NCBI RefSeq assembly: GCF_009858175.1
Contig: NZ_CP047393.1
Span: 3,720,001 to 3,784,000, forward strand
DNA: 64,000 bases
Direction: 5' to 3'
DNA from: Pontibacillus sp. HMF3514
Lineage (GTDB): Bacteria > Bacillota > Bacilli > Bacillales > BH030062
Shown: one piece after another, positions 53,864 to 63,578 of the stretch
How the letters are laid out: every line of letters starts with the position of its first letter
Position numbering within the stretch: the stretch's first letter is position 1
Position numbers and translations under genes: made by a program
Notes under the pieces: generated by a model
The model's database searches: none
The model's input: the letters and a program-made list of their open reading frames with translations, nothing else
What the model was told of the DNA's origin: nothing

Positions 53864-54680
53864 AGCATTTTTCATAGAAGATATTGGTGATCACGACGTG
53901 ACTAGTGATGTTTTGTTTCAAGAAGGGACAGAAGGAGAAATTGTTTTTATTTCGAAGCAGGATGGCATCTTTTGCGGATCGGAGGTTATACGTAGAGGAT
54001 TTCGATTATTAGACGAATTTACGATTGTTAACATTAAGGTTCAAGATGGAGAATCCATTCATGCTGGTCAAACATTGGCTACAGTAATCGGTAATATGGC
54101 TATCCTTTTAAAAGGTGAACGTGTCATTCTAAATTTGATTCAACGTATGAGCGGGATTGCAACAAAAACCAACGAAGCAGTAAGGTCTCTGAGTAGTGAT
54201 CACACAAGGATTTGCGACACAAGAAAAACAACCCCTGGTTTACGCATGTTTGAAAAATACGCTGTACGATCAGGAGGCGGATTTAATCACCGAAACGGTC
54301 TATACGATGCTGTCATGATCAAAGATAACCATATTGCATTTGCCGGTTCCATTACAAAAGCTGTTCAAATAGTTCGAGGACAACTTGGTCACATGGTCAA
54401 GGTTGAGGTGGAAACGGAGTCTAAAGAACAAGTATTAGAAGCAGTAGAAGCCAAGGCTGACTGCATTATGTTTGATAATCAGACACCTGAATCTATTTCA
54501 GAGCTTGTTACACTAGTGCCAAACAGCATTGTAACGGAGGCTTCTGGAGGAATCCAGATCGAACACTTAAGTGACTATGGAAAAACAGGAGTGGACTACA
54601 TATCCTTGGGCTCTTTAACACACTCAGCTCCATCACTGGATATTAGTGTGAGAGTTCATACTCATAAGGAGGAGTTATGA
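53832..54680 (+). CDS. nadC: Quinolinate phosphoribosyltransferase (nicotinate-nucleotide pyrophosphorylase)
   Basis: 282 residues from ATG 53832 (AAAGGTG, six-base spacing), starting inside the end of nadB. Converts quinolinate and PRPP to nicotinate mononucleotide. [16 protein letters not shown] and [20 protein letters not shown] hold substrate residues, and [20 protein letters not shown] with [10 protein letters not shown] and TEASGGI complete the family pattern. Confidence 0.96.
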   Translation: MNLLKMQQQLEAFFIEDIGDHDVTSDVLFQEGTEGEIVFISKQDGIFCGSEVIRRGFRLLDEFTIVNIKVQDGESIHAGQTLATVIGNMAILLKGERVILNLIQRMSGIATKTNEAVRSLSSDHTRICDTRKTTPGLRMFEKYAVRSGGGFNHRNGLYDAVMIKDNHIAFAGSITKAVQIVRGQLGHMVKVEVETESKEQVLEAVEAKADCIMFDNQTPESISELVTLVPNSIVTEASGGIQIEHLSDYGKTGVDYISLGSLTHSAPSLDISVRVHTHKEEL

Positions 54681-55786
54681 TGAACCTTTTTGATACTTTG
54701 GAAATGAAAACACCTATGCTTCCTGATGCCTATAAAGAAATGTCCGTGATGGAATTAGAAGAACGCGTTCGAGGGGTAAAAGAACGTATGGGAAGCCGTT
54801 TATTTTTGCCTGGCCATCACTACCAAAAGGACGAAGTGATTCAATTCGCTGATGTACGCGGGGATTCATTAAAATTGGCTCAACTGTCAGCAGAAAATCG
54901 TGATGCGGAATCTATCGTATTTTGTGGTGTTCACTTTATGGCAGAGACAGCAGATATCTTAACCACGAGCGATCAAAAAGTGTATTTACCAGATATGCGA
55001 GCTGGTTGTTCAATGGCTGATATGGCTGATATCGATCAAACAGAAAAGGCTTGGGATGAACTCATGTCCCTTTTCGGAGATACGATCATGCCACTGACCT
55101 ATGTAAACTCGACTGCTGCTATTAAGTCGTTTGTAGGTAAAAACGAAGGTGCCACCGTTACCTCCTCAAATGCTGAGAAGATGGTTAGCTGGGCTTTTTC
55201 ACAAAAAGAACGTATCCTATTTTTACCCGATCAGCATCTTGGTCGAAATACAGCTTATAATTTAGGAATTCCATTGGAACATATGGCAGTATGGGATCCA
55301 ATCTTAGAAAAGCTAAATTATGAAGGGGATCTTGACGATGTGAAAGTGATTCTGTGGAAAGGTCACTGTTCCGTTCATGAGAATTTCACTGTTTACAATA
55401 TCCATCAAGTTCGAGAGGATCATCCTGACATGAACATCATTGTTCACCCTGAATGCCGCCGTGAGGTTGTAGCGTTATCGGATGATGCTGGATCGACGAA
55501 TCATATTATCAAGACAATTGAGGCAGCACCTAGTGGTAGTGAATGGGCTATCGGAACGGAAATGAATCTCGTTAACCGTATTATTCAGGAACATCCTGAT
55601 AAGCACATTATCTCACTGAACCCGAGCATGTGCCCTTGTTTAACCATGAACCGTATAGACCTTCCACATCTTGCATGGTGTCTCGAGTCGATTGAAAAAG
55701 GGGAACCACACAATGTAATTGAGGTAGAGAAAGGTGTAGCTGTGAATGCGAAAAAAGCTTTAGATCGCATGTTAGAGAGAGCTTAA
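54677..55786 (+). CDS. nadA: Quinolinate synthase A (4Fe-4S)
   Basis: 369 residues, ATG overlapping the nadC stop (AAGGAGGAG upstream). Condenses iminoaspartate with dihydroxyacetone phosphate to quinolinate, using a 4Fe-4S cluster. Cluster and substrate residues lie in [40 protein letters not shown] and [39 protein letters not shown] is also typical. Its need for an Fe-S cluster fits the neighbouring nifS. Confidence 0.96.
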   Translation: MMNLFDTLEMKTPMLPDAYKEMSVMELEERVRGVKERMGSRLFLPGHHYQKDEVIQFADVRGDSLKLAQLSAENRDAESIVFCGVHFMAETADILTTSDQKVYLPDMRAGCSMADMADIDQTEKAWDELMSLFGDTIMPLTYVNSTAAIKSFVGKNEGATVTSSNAEKMVSWAFSQKERILFLPDQHLGRNTAYNLGIPLEHMAVWDPILEKLNYEGDLDDVKVILWKGHCSVHENFTVYNIHQVREDHPDMNIIVHPECRREVVALSDDAGSTNHIIKTIEAAPSGSEWAIGTEMNLVNRIIQEHPDKHIISLNPSMCPCLTMNRIDLPHLAWCLESIEKGEPHNVIEVEKGVAVNAKKALDRMLERA

Positions 55787-55791
55787 TCCTT

Positions 55792-55836
55792 AAAAAAAAG
55801 AGCAAATTCCATAACGGAATTTGCTCTTTTTTGTTC
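55792..55836. terminator. Terminator after nadA
   Basis: AAAAAAGAGCAAATTCC / GGAATTTGCTCTTTTTT hairpin, five-base loop; also stops convergent selO. Confidence 0.9.
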
Positions 55837-55839
55837 TCA

Positions 55840-57306
55840 TCATGTTCCACAATAGGTTGTGTAAGGACGGTCTGATGGGTCAGGTGATTTTGCATACTCT
55901 TCTTGTTCAGGAGAATACGCATAAGGATCTGAAAGAACATCCATAAGGCTCTCCAATACACTGTAGTCTCCTTTATCGACTGCAGCTTCAAGTGCCTCTT
56001 CTACACGATGATTTCGAGGTATGACAGATGGATTGGCGCTCTTCATTAATTGTTGAACGGAAGATTTCGGTTCATCCTGCCTTTCAAGTCTCTCCTGCCA
56101 CTTCTTATACCACTGCGTAAACTCTGCCTTTCCATACATCTCTGTATCTGACGTATTCCCTAATGTTAAAGCGCGGAATGTATTGGTAAAGTCAGCTTCA
56201 TGTTCTTTCATTATACGAAGAAGTTCTTCTACCAGCGCTCTGTCCTCCACCTCTTCATTTAGGAGTCCCAGCTTCCTTCTCATACCAGCCATCCAATGAC
56301 TGTAGTATAGCTCTTCAAACTTATGGAGTTCTTTCTTAGCTATTTCAACCGCGTGTTCCTCATCGTCATGAAGCAAAGGTAAAAGCGCTTCCGCGAAACG
56401 CGCAAGATTCCATTGACCAATCCCTGGCTGATTCTGATAGGCATAGCGTCCTTGAACATCAATAGAACTAAATACGGTCGCAGGATCGTACACATCCATA
56501 AAGGCGCATGGACCATAGTCGATGGTCTCTCCGCTAATCGTCATATTATCCGTATTCATAACCCCATGGATAAATCCGACTAACTGCCACTTTGCAATGA
56601 GCTCAGCCTGCTGTTGGATGACCTTTTTAAAAAACATGAGATATTTATCATCATCATCTTCAATGTCTGGATAATGACGGTTTATGGCGTAATCTGCAAG
56701 CGTTCTGAGATCCTCCAAAGTGCCTCCTTTAGCTGCGTATTCAAAAGTACCAATTCGTAAATGACTATCTGAAACGCGAGTTAAAACAGCCCCAGGCAAC
56801 TCTCTTTCTCGTAAGACTGACTCTCCTGTTGTAACAACAGCTAAACTACGATTACTCGGAACTCCTAATGCATGCATGGATTCACTAATAATATATTCGC
56901 GGAGCATAGGCCCAAGTGTTGCTCGACCATCCCCTCGTCTAGAGAATGGTGTTCGACCTGAACCTTTGAGCTGAATATCTAATCTTTCACCTGATGGATT
57001 GATATGCTCGCCCAGTAACACAGCTCGACCATCTCCAAGCATAGTGAAGTTTCCGAACTGGTGCCCTGCATAAGCTTGAGCAATTGGTAGAGCTCCTTCT
57101 GGAACTTCATTCCCACTAAACATTTTTATACCTTTTTCACTTTGAAGCTTCTCTACATCTAACCCCATTGATGTCGCTAACGATTGATTCAAAATGACTA
57201 ACTCAGGCGACTTTACAGGGGTTGGATCTGCTTCTTTAAAAAATATTTCCGGAAGTCGCGTATAACTGTTATCAAAGTTCCAACCTATCTCTTGCTTCTG
57301 TGTCAT
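55840..57306 (-). CDS. selO: SelO/YdiU family protein AMPylase (pseudokinase fold)
   Basis: 488 residues, close to the family length, ATG with AAAGGAG upstream. [40 protein letters not shown] and [20 protein letters not shown] are the main signatures; the last holds the metal-binding Asn/Asp. SelO transfers AMP to protein Ser/Thr/Tyr in redox stress. The C-terminus ends in YCGT, the usual position of the redox Cys (Sec in animals). Confidence 0.94.
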   Translation of the reverse strand: MTQKQEIGWNFDNSYTRLPEIFFKEADPTPVKSPELVILNQSLATSMGLDVEKLQSEKGIKMFSGNEVPEGALPIAQAYAGHQFGNFTMLGDGRAVLLGEHINPSGERLDIQLKGSGRTPFSRRGDGRATLGPMLREYIISESMHALGVPSNRSLAVVTTGESVLRERELPGAVLTRVSDSHLRIGTFEYAAKGGTLEDLRTLADYAINRHYPDIEDDDDKYLMFFKKVIQQQAELIAKWQLVGFIHGVMNTDNMTISGETIDYGPCAFMDVYDPATVFSSIDVQGRYAYQNQPGIGQWNLARFAEALLPLLHDDEEHAVEIAKKELHKFEELYYSHWMAGMRRKLGLLNEEVEDRALVEELLRIMKEHEADFTNTFRALTLGNTSDTEMYGKAEFTQWYKKWQERLERQDEPKSSVQQLMKSANPSVIPRNHRVEEALEAAVDKGDYSVLESLMDVLSDPYAYSPEQEEYAKSPDPSDRPYTTYCGT

Positions 57307-57380
57307 TATATCTCCTTTGCTTACTTTGTCTTATTTCTATCCTCTTATATCATTCTTCAAAAGACAAAATAATACGCTTA

Positions 57381-57983
57381 CTAACTTAACGTGTTTTTTG
57401 CCAAAAGAATAATGTTCAGGACAATTAAAACCGCAGTAATGGTTTGCTCAGCAGTTGACCCTGTACGGAACGTAACGAAAAATCGAAAGTATTTTCTGCT
57501 GAAAGGATAAAGAAGTGGAATGCCCCGTTTTGTTAAGTAATCGCCAAACAAATGGGATGCAATACCAGCCAAAAAACCAATAAGATAAAAAATAGGGATA
57601 TGAATGTATGTATAAAGCATCATGCTGTATGCTCCCATTAACAACAAAAAAGATAAGGAATGCGTAAATTTTCTATGTCCTGAAAACACAAATAACATTG
57701 GTGATAAAATCATTAATGAAAATTGTATCGCACGATTAATCCCTGGTGTTACAGCTTCTACTGCTATCAATGTCAGAATAACAATAAATCCCCATTGATC
57801 AAAAGGTCCACCAAGTTTTGATTTTGGTGTATCGATATCCGGTAGTAATGAACCTAACATGACCGATACAAAGAAAAGAATATTTGCAAATAAAAGATCA
57901 GGTACAACGCCTAATGAATGAGAAATCGTTATGGCTACAATTCCCCATGTAAACCCCATAACTTGATGACTACTAGCAACCAC
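57381..57983 (-). CDS. YdjM-like membrane-bound metal-dependent hydrolase
   Basis: 200 residues from GTG 57983 (GAGGAGGAACC upstream). About five helices. VMLGSLLPDIDTPKSKLGGP has the DIDxPxS signature of the YdjM/YfhP membrane hydrolase family, HRKFTHSLSF and SHLFGDYLTKRGIPLLYPFS complete the conserved His/Asp set. Phospholipase-C-like fold proposed; substrate unknown. Confidence 0.87.
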   Translation of the reverse strand: MVASSHQVMGFTWGIVAITISHSLGVVPDLLFANILFFVSVMLGSLLPDIDTPKSKLGGPFDQWGFIVILTLIAVEAVTPGINRAIQFSLMILSPMLFVFSGHRKFTHSLSFLLLMGAYSMMLYTYIHIPIFYLIGFLAGIASHLFGDYLTKRGIPLLYPFSRKYFRFFVTFRTGSTAEQTITAVLIVLNIILLAKNTLS

Positions 57984-58096
57984 AATGGTTCCTCCTCTAG
58001 TTGGATATGTCTGTGATGTCGGTGAACTTTCATGGTACGGAATAAATTGGTTTTCAGCAATAGGTGTATGGGGTGGGGTCTTCTAGACTATGCGGA

Positions 58097-58936
58097 TCAT
58101 TGAGTAAAGTCAAAATCTCCTGAGCTTGTTTTGACTTGAATCTTATACTCTCCTTCCCCGACGCTTCCTTTAATATGAGATTCATCCATTGATAAGAATT
58201 TCATGGGGAAAGTAATGTCAGCTTCACCAGAACTGCTATCAAACTGCAAATACAAATTAGATGGCTTCTCAGAAGCTTGAATACTTACATCACCACTTGA
58301 GCTTTGAATGTTCATATTATGGTTTAAAGGGTGTTTAAATAGTTCCACATCTCCTGAACTCGTATGAACGGTTAAATGACCTTTTACACGATCTCCTTCA
58401 AAAGAACCTGAACTCGTTTTAATATTGATTTCATTTGCTTGAACTTGATCTAACCGAACGTCACCGGAAGAAAGGTTAATAAAAAGACTTTCAGCTCCTA
58501 GGTTTACTGCTTTAATATCACCACTTGAACTATTCAGGCTTACTTTTCCCCATTGTTTTTCCGGTATCGCGATATCGATATTCACATCATGGTAGATGAC
58601 CCCAAAAACCACTGTAGATTTTGTTTCAATTTGCAGTTTATCCCCATCCTGTTTAGCAAAGAAAGCATCTTTAACTTTTTCATGGTGATTACTCTCACCG
58701 TAGTATCGCACTTTTATGTCATTTGATGTAGAACGATAAATTTGTACATCCTCTGATGATACATCCAAAAAGATTTCCTCTATATCTGAGCTATCAAAAG
58801 AAGCTGTCTTTTCAAAAGATTCAACATTTCCCCAAAGGGATTTCAATGAAAACGCCTTTCCTTGAAATCCCATAAACACCAAGCCTGCGACACCACTAAT
58901 CAATAAAGTCATCCCGATCAGAAAGAAATTCTTCAT
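58097..58936 (-). CDS. DUF4097-type beta-strand repeat protein, LiaG-like
   Basis: 279 residues from ATG 58936, overlapping the upstream gene's stop as ATGA. N-terminal membrane helix (NFFLIGMTLLISGVAGLVFM). The rest is a right-handed beta-solenoid of repeats around (L)xxSSGDV (NLSSGDVRLDQVQANE, KTSSGSFEGDRVKG, HTSSGDVELFKH, QSSSGDVSIQAS), typical of DUF4097 proteins such as LiaG. Probably faces outside and is tied to envelope sensing. Third gene of a PadR operon. Confidence 0.87.
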   Translation of the reverse strand: MKNFFLIGMTLLISGVAGLVFMGFQGKAFSLKSLWGNVESFEKTASFDSSDIEEIFLDVSSEDVQIYRSTSNDIKVRYYGESNHHEKVKDAFFAKQDGDKLQIETKSTVVFGVIYHDVNIDIAIPEKQWGKVSLNSSSGDIKAVNLGAESLFINLSSGDVRLDQVQANEINIKTSSGSFEGDRVKGHLTVHTSSGDVELFKHPLNHNMNIQSSSGDVSIQASEKPSNLYLQFDSSSGEADITFPMKFLSMDESHIKGSVGEGEYKIQVKTSSGDFDFTQ

Positions 58937-59490
58937 GCAACTTGTTCCCCCTTCGCAATTTTGACATTCCATTTCATATAACTGAGTGCTGCTTTATATA
59001 GTGGTTTCGATATATAAGTCATGACTACTCCTACAATCAAACCGAGACCACTTAAAGCTGAAAAGGTAAACAAATTGGTTAAAGTAGATATGCTATTACC
59101 TAAAAGAACATTGAAAAGAAGAGCTACTCCCCCAAGAACAAGAGAAAAGCTTAAGCACCACAGCGTAATGTAGATCGCAAACAATGCAATGGCGGGGCCT
59201 AACACAATAACTAAGTTAAAAAAGCTAAGGCTCACTGTTGCGAGCACGGCTCGCATAATGTTGGTAAAGGAATGCTGTTGTTCAGCTTTTTCCAATCGAC
59301 TATTCATCATGAGATCTTTCGCTATTCCTTTTGGATCTCCAAGTTCTTGAGCAATTTCGTCTTCCGTTCTCCCTTCCAATTTCCCTGCCTCAAAATGCTC
59401 TGTATAGTCTGATAAGATTTCCTGTTGTTCTTTTTGGGACATCCCTTTTAGCTCATGCTTCATGTTCGATAAAAAAGATTTCTGATTCAC
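58933..59490 (-). CDS. DUF1700 (HAAS-domain) membrane protein
   Basis: 185 residues from GTG 59490, overlapping the padR stop. N-terminal HAAS-type region (FLSNMKHELKGMSQKEQQEI then LSDYTEHFEAGKLEGRTEDE and IAQELGDPKGIAKDLM) followed by three to four membrane helices. In Firmicutes DUF1700 genes sit beside padR and DUF4097 genes, as here, and take part in cell-envelope responses. Confidence 0.9.
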   Translation of the reverse strand: MNQKSFLSNMKHELKGMSQKEQQEILSDYTEHFEAGKLEGRTEDEIAQELGDPKGIAKDLMMNSRLEKAEQQHSFTNIMRAVLATVSLSFFNLVIVLGPAIALFAIYITLWCLSFSLVLGGVALLFNVLLGNSISTLTNLFTFSALSGLGLIVGVVMTYISKPLYKAALSYMKWNVKIAKGEQVA

Positions 59491-59807
59491 CCTGCAGTTG
59501 CCTCCTTTATTAAATTGTTCACACTACCCTGGAATACGTTCCATTCACTTATGAGTTCTTCCATGTATTTCTCACCAAGATCACTGAGCTGATAGTATTT
59601 TCGTGGTGGCCCTTCTGAAGACTTAGCTGTGTATGTACGTAGATATTGATCTTTGGTCATTCGGCGTAAGAGAGGGTACAAGCTTCCTTCAGCAATAGCT
59701 ATTTGGTTCGTTAAGTTTTGTGCAAGTTCATAGCCATATTGATCTTTTTGCTTCACCAATACTAGGACACATAATTCAAGCACACCTTTCTTAAATTGCG
59801 GATTCAC
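59487..59807 (-). CDS. PadR family transcriptional repressor
   Basis: 106 residues from GTG 59807 (AGGTGAT, six-base spacing), the usual start for this family (NPQFKKGVLELCVLVLV); other starts at 59813 or 59816 exist. Winged helix: QYGYELAQNLTNQIAIAEGS and LYPLLRRMTKDQYLRTYTAK plus RKYYQLSDLG. Should repress its operon with the DUF1700 and DUF4097 genes. A 7-bp inverted repeat lies 32 bases upstream. Confidence 0.93.
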   Translation of the reverse strand: MNPQFKKGVLELCVLVLVKQKDQYGYELAQNLTNQIAIAEGSLYPLLRRMTKDQYLRTYTAKSSEGPPRKYYQLSDLGEKYMEELISEWNVFQGSVNNLIKEATAG

Positions 59808-59838
59808 ACGCATCACCTGTTTCTGAAAGAGATCACCA

Positions 59839-59859
59839 GTACTGATTAATGTTCAGTAC
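59839..59859. promoter_or_regulatory. Palindrome upstream of padR, likely operator
   Basis: GTACTGA (59839-59845) and TCAGTAC (59853-59859) with a seven-base spacer. Its position upstream of a PadR-type gene suggests autorepression. Confidence 0.6.
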
Positions 59860-60192
59860 CAGGTTGAAAATAATTGGAAATAATTTTCTTGTAGATAGGG
59901 TAGCAAATACTATTGAACATTGCAAGGTAGTGAGCAGATATTTTACATATATTCGGATTTGAATTCGATTAGAACAATAGAAACCCCTAGTATTATAAGA
60001 TAAGTCTAGACAATCCTGCCCAATTCTAGTGCGGAAAAGGAAACTATCCCTTATTGGATAATCACCCACTTACGCCAAAAAGCCAGCATTAGATTGCTGA
60101 CCTTTGGCGTTTCTTATTCTAATTACTTGCCAAGGAATTGAATGTTTGGAGAAAAAGGGGGGTTCGAAGCTTTCTCAGCCGGCTAATCTTTA
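59860..60192. other. Intergenic region with a hairpin, no gene
   Basis: An ORF on the minus strand (59833-60069) lacks a ribosome site and is not supported. A hairpin lies at 60072-60110 (ACGCCAAA...TTTGGCGT with inner AGCCAGCA/TGCTGACC). The left part should hold the padR promoter. Confidence 0.5.
60072..60110. terminator. Isolated hairpin, possible terminator
   Basis: ACGCCAAA / TTTGGCGT with inner GCCAGCA / TGCTGAC, loop TTAGAT, then TTTC on plus. It lies about 80 bases past the stop of the membrane protein gene on the minus strand, but no T-run follows in that direction. Confidence 0.4.
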
Positions 60193-60627
60193 TTATGTCT
60201 CTTTTATGATATGACGAAACATGGGTGGAGCGAATAGAGAGAACAAAAAAACAAATAACGCTACCCACCACCCGAATGACTTGAAAACGTCCTCGGGAAC
60301 TATAAATGTGTATCCCAAATAGGTTAAGAACAATATCCCTTGAAGCACCTTCAATGTTTTCGCATCTGCTTCATTCCTTTGGGCGACAAGTCTCTCATCC
60401 GTTTCGGATACAACCACTTTTGGATCATTTTTTATTTTCAGTAGTTTAAGAAAAGAAGCGAGTGCTGCACTAAAAGGAATAAGCGACAAGGCTAGAAAGG
60501 CCTTGTTATTGGTAAGGGAGATATCAATGGTTAGGAAAATGACCCAGGTGACAAAAAAAGCAATGCTCACAAATAAATATACAAAAATCGTCCATTTTGT
60601 TTCCTTCACGAACTTTTCAGTACTCAT
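60193..60627 (-). CDS. Four-span membrane protein (DUF2178-like) paired with an XRE regulator
   Basis: 144 residues, about four helices in two pairs (TIFVYLFVSIAFFVTWVIFL, FLALSLIPFSAALASFLKLL, GILFLTYLGYTFIV, WWVALFVFLFSLFA). The middle loop VVVSETDERLVAQRNEADAK carries the DER motif of DUF2178-type proteins, commonly encoded beside small XRE regulators. Function unknown. Translation is coupled with the regulator (ATGA overlap at 60624-60627). Confidence 0.75.
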   Translation of the reverse strand: MSTEKFVKETKWTIFVYLFVSIAFFVTWVIFLTIDISLTNNKAFLALSLIPFSAALASFLKLLKIKNDPKVVVSETDERLVAQRNEADAKTLKVLQGILFLTYLGYTFIVPEDVFKSFGWWVALFVFLFSLFAPPMFRHIIKET

Positions 60628-60824
60628 TCAACATCCTCCCAGAATAGATCATTTAAAGTCTTATTTAATGCTTTACATATTGAAGTACACAATTTGAGAC
60701 TCGGATTATAGTTTCCTGCTTCAATTAAATTAATGGTTTGTCTTGTGACTCCGACCATCTCTGCTAATTGTTTTTGAGATACATCGGCCTCCACTCGGGC
60801 GATCTTCATTTGCTTGTTTTTCAA
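60624..60824 (-). CDS. Small XRE-family transcriptional regulator
   Basis: 66 residues from TTG 60824 (AAGGAG, about ten-base spacing; earlier in-frame starts lack a site). The helix-turn-helix is KIARVEADVSQKQLAEMVGV then TRQTINLIEAGNYNPSLKLC, and the protein ends DLFWEDVE. Matches the small cro/CI-type regulator paired with a membrane protein. Twin palindromes lie just upstream. Confidence 0.9.
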   Translation of the reverse strand: MKNKQMKIARVEADVSQKQLAEMVGVTRQTINLIEAGNYNPSLKLCTSICKALNKTLNDLFWEDVE

Positions 60825-60859
60825 AAAACCCATCTCCTTATACATCCATATTATGAAGA

Positions 60860-60899
60860 ACATTACAAAATGTTGAATATAATTTACATTTTGTAATGT
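60860..60899. promoter_or_regulatory. Twin palindromic sites in the XRE promoter
   Basis: ACATTACAAAATGT at 60860-60873 and its exact complement ACATTTTGTAATGT at 60886-60899. Each arm is itself palindromic (ACATT-N4-AATGT), with centres 26 bases apart. Confidence 0.7.
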
Positions 60900-60972
60900 G
60901 TTAGGTAATCCTATGTCATTATTGGAATAAGAGATGCCTCCAGTATGGCTTAAACAAAACTTTTTAATATAA

Positions 60973-61012
60973 AAAAACATGTGACTTCTACTGAGAAGTC
61001 ACATGTTTTTAG
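60973..61012 (-). terminator. Terminator of the acetyltransferase operon
   Basis: AAAAACATGTGACTTCT / AGAAGTCACATGTTTTT, perfect arms, four-base loop. It can serve both strands. Confidence 0.85.
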
Positions 61013-61068
61013 TAATCTATTTTATTTGTACGATGAATTAACCTCGTTAGTATGTGATTCTTTATCTC

Positions 61069-61623
61069 TTAATCTTCAATCTGTTTCTTCACCTTACACG
61101 GATTACCTACAGCTACAACATTATCAGGAATATCCTTATTCACGACACTCCCTGCTCCTATGACTGTATTAGAGCCGATCGTAACACCAGGTAACAAAAT
61201 AGCTCCTCCACCAATCCACACATTATCCCCTACCGTTATAGGAGAGGCCATCTCTGTACCGGATATTCGTGCTTGAGCGTTAATGGGGTGGTCGGCTGTT
61301 AGCACCTGCACCCCAGGGCCAAACATAACATTATCCCCCATATTCACTGGGCAACAATCTAATATAACGCATTGGTGATTGGCGTAAAAGTTCTTTCCTG
61401 GATGAATATTATACCCGTAATCACAATAAAAGCCTGGTTCTACAATTACATTATGATCGATTTGGAATAACTCTTTTAATAGATCAACTCGTTCATCAAG
61501 TTTCGTTGGATCAAGATCATTTATTTTTTTACATAAGGACTTAGCACGGAGGCGATCCTGAAAAAGTTCTTGGTCTTGTGGGTTGTATAATTCGCCTACA
61601 ATCATTTTTTCTTTTTCAGTCAT
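61069..61623 (-). CDS. Maltose/galactoside O-acetyltransferase family protein
   Basis: 184 residues, ATG with AGGAGG upstream. N-terminal MTEKEKMIVGELYNPQDQEL is typical of Maa/LacA-type enzymes, followed by left-handed beta-helix hexapeptide repeats (VMFGPGVQVLTADHPI, the catalytic His; ITVGDNVWIGGGAILLPGVT; IGSNTVIGAGSVVNKDIPDN). Acetylates a sugar 6-hydroxyl using acetyl-CoA; physiological substrate unknown. Downstream of the methionine gamma-lyase gene on the same strand. Confidence 0.93.
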   Translation of the reverse strand: MTEKEKMIVGELYNPQDQELFQDRLRAKSLCKKINDLDPTKLDERVDLLKELFQIDHNVIVEPGFYCDYGYNIHPGKNFYANHQCVILDCCPVNMGDNVMFGPGVQVLTADHPINAQARISGTEMASPITVGDNVWIGGGAILLPGVTIGSNTVIGAGSVVNKDIPDNVVAVGNPCKVKKQIED

Positions 61624-61643
61624 ATTAAGTCCTCCTATTGTAT

Positions 61644-62822
61644 CTACCCTAAAGCGTGGTGTAGGTCATTCCATATATCCTGCCAGTTTTCAAGACCTAC
61701 AGATAACCGAATCAGTTGATCTGTGATGCCCATATTTTCTCTCGTTTCTAATGGTACAACAGAATGGGTCATCGTAGCAGGGTGCTGGATTAAAGTCTCA
61801 GTATCCCCTAGGCTTACTGCTGTTTTGATAAAGGACAGTTTGTTCAGCATTGCTTGAGCGTCCTTTTTTGTACCTTTTATCTCAAAAGAGATAAGGCCTC
61901 CACCTTGACTCATTTGCTTTTTCATTATTGGATAATCTGGGTTATCAGGGTCTCCTGGATAAAACACTTTTGCTATATTAGGATGGTGCTTCAACTTGTT
62001 CATAATCTTTTCTGCATTTTCTGTGTGGCGATCCATTCGGACTGGCAATGTTTTGAGACCTCTTAATAGTAGCCACGCATCAAAAGGAGAGATAATACCT
62101 CCAATATCTTTTTGTGTACTCATCGCCATTTTTTGCATAAAATCAGCTTTCCCTACAACCAACCCTGCTACGACGTCTCCATGTCCTCCAATATATTTTG
62201 TAGCGCTATGCACAACAAAGTCACAACCAATTTCAAGTGGCTTTTGAATATAAGGGGAACAGAACGTATTATCAACGACAACCGGAATATCAAACTCTTT
62301 TGCAACACGAGTGACTAGCTCCAAATCAATTAGTTCCATCGTTGGATTTATCGGTGTCTCTACATAAATACAAGAGGTTTCGGGTTTCAGCAAAGACCTT
62401 AATTGATCCTCTGTTTTCATTTCAGAGTAATCCGTGGTTATGTTGTACTTCTCTTCTAACATGGATAGTAATCCAAACGTACACCCATAAATACCTCGAG
62501 AACATAAGATATGGTCATTAGCTTTCGTAAGTTCAATAAGGACAGCTGATACAGCAGCCATGCCTGATCCAAAAGCTAAACCTGCTTCTCCTCCTTCAAG
62601 TAATGCAACCCTCTCTTCTAACGCCCGAACCGTAGGGTTTCCTAAACGCGAATATATATAACCTTCTTCTTCACCAGCAAATCGCTTTTCACCTTGTTCA
62701 GCACTATCAAACGTAAACGTTGACGTTTGGAAAATTGGAGTACTCAAACTACCCAAAAATTCTTTAGAATCATAACCACCATGAATAACATTTGTTTCGA
62801 ATCCATGCTGACCCTTTTTCAT
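61644..62822 (-). CDS. Methionine gamma-lyase
   Basis: 392 residues, ATG with GAGGGGGGAACG upstream. PLP-dependent cleavage of methionine to methanethiol, ammonia and 2-oxobutyrate. YIYSRLGNPTVRALEERVAL, SGMAAVSAVLIEL, and VHSATKYIGGHGDVVAGLVV with the PLP Lys are typical of the Cys/Met metabolism family. The Cys in CSRGIYGCTFGLLSML at the position of P. putida Cys116 points to gamma-lyase over cystathionine gamma-synthase or lyase. Symbol megL or mdeA would be usual. Confidence 0.88.
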   Translation of the reverse strand: MKKGQHGFETNVIHGGYDSKEFLGSLSTPIFQTSTFTFDSAEQGEKRFAGEEEGYIYSRLGNPTVRALEERVALLEGGEAGLAFGSGMAAVSAVLIELTKANDHILCSRGIYGCTFGLLSMLEEKYNITTDYSEMKTEDQLRSLLKPETSCIYVETPINPTMELIDLELVTRVAKEFDIPVVVDNTFCSPYIQKPLEIGCDFVVHSATKYIGGHGDVVAGLVVGKADFMQKMAMSTQKDIGGIISPFDAWLLLRGLKTLPVRMDRHTENAEKIMNKLKHHPNIAKVFYPGDPDNPDYPIMKKQMSQGGGLISFEIKGTKKDAQAMLNKLSFIKTAVSLGDTETLIQHPATMTHSVVPLETRENMGITDQLIRLSVGLENWQDIWNDLHHALG

Positions 62823-62913
62823 GATCGTTCCCCCCTCAAATTTTAAAAATGGTCCTTATACGAATCATTTTATTAGAGGGACCCTAAAAATGTAAGCGTT
62901 TTCTTTTAATGAA

Positions 62914-62942
62914 ATAAAAAAAGTGCTCATTGTTTTGAGCAC
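62914..62942 (-). terminator. Terminator of lysE-type gene
   Basis: GTGCTCA / TGAGCAC hairpin with a T-run on the minus strand, right after the stop. Confidence 0.85.
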
Positions 62943-63578
62943 CTATTTTCCTTCTCCTCCAAGGGCCAGTTTTAATCCGATCAACCCTAGCAAGACGCCT
63001 TTTATTACATTGATTCTTTTTCCTAAAGAAGGAAAGCGCATTAACCAACCTCTAACAATCTCTGCAAACATACTGACAACTGAAAAAATCAAAAAAGCTT
63101 GAACCATAAAGACTAACCCTAGCACTACCATTTGAAATGGAATGCTCCATGCATCTGGTGTAGTATCAAGGAACTGTGGAAATAATGCCAAGAAAAATAG
63201 GGATACTTTTGGATTCAATACGTTCATTAAAACCCCTCTGCGATAAAGCTTTCCATACCCAATATGAGCCTGTTCTTCAATATCGAAAGAAGCATCCTTT
63301 TCACGAAATGCACCCCATGCAAGATACAAAAGGTACACAGCTCCTGCATACTTTACAATTGTAAATGCCAAAGTAGATTGATAGACAATTGCTGAAATTC
63401 CTAGTGCTGCAGCTGTTGTATGTACAAGAATGCCAGTACAGAGTCCCAATGTGGTCATAATACCTGCCTTTTTATTCTGAGAAATGCTTTGTGCCAAAAC
63501 AAACAGATTATCCGGCCCTGGCATGAGAGTTAATAGAATAGCAGCTCCCAAAAATGATAAAAGCAAGGTCATACTCAT
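62943..63578 (-). CDS. LysE/RhtB family amino acid exporter
   Basis: 211 residues from ATG 63578 (AAGGAGGATAC upstream; the open frame to 63704 has no site). Six helices; LLTLMPGPDNLFVLAQSISQ and GVLMNVLNPKVSLFFLALFP are family signatures. Exports amino acids or analogues; specificity unknown. Divergent from the leader RNA region at the right edge. Confidence 0.92.
   Translation of the reverse strand: MSMTLLLSFLGAAILLTLMPGPDNLFVLAQSISQNKKAGIMTTLGLCTGILVHTTAAALGISAIVYQSTLAFTIVKYAGAVYLLYLAWGAFREKDASFDIEEQAHIGYGKLYRRGVLMNVLNPKVSLFFLALFPQFLDTTPDAWSIPFQMVVLGLVFMVQAFLIFSVVSMFAEIVRGWLMRFPSLGKRINVIKGVLLGLIGLKLALGGEGK

Noticed and set aside
59833-60069. 78-codon minus-strand open frame upstream of padR
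   Set aside because: No ribosome site, and it covers the likely padR promoter and palindrome.
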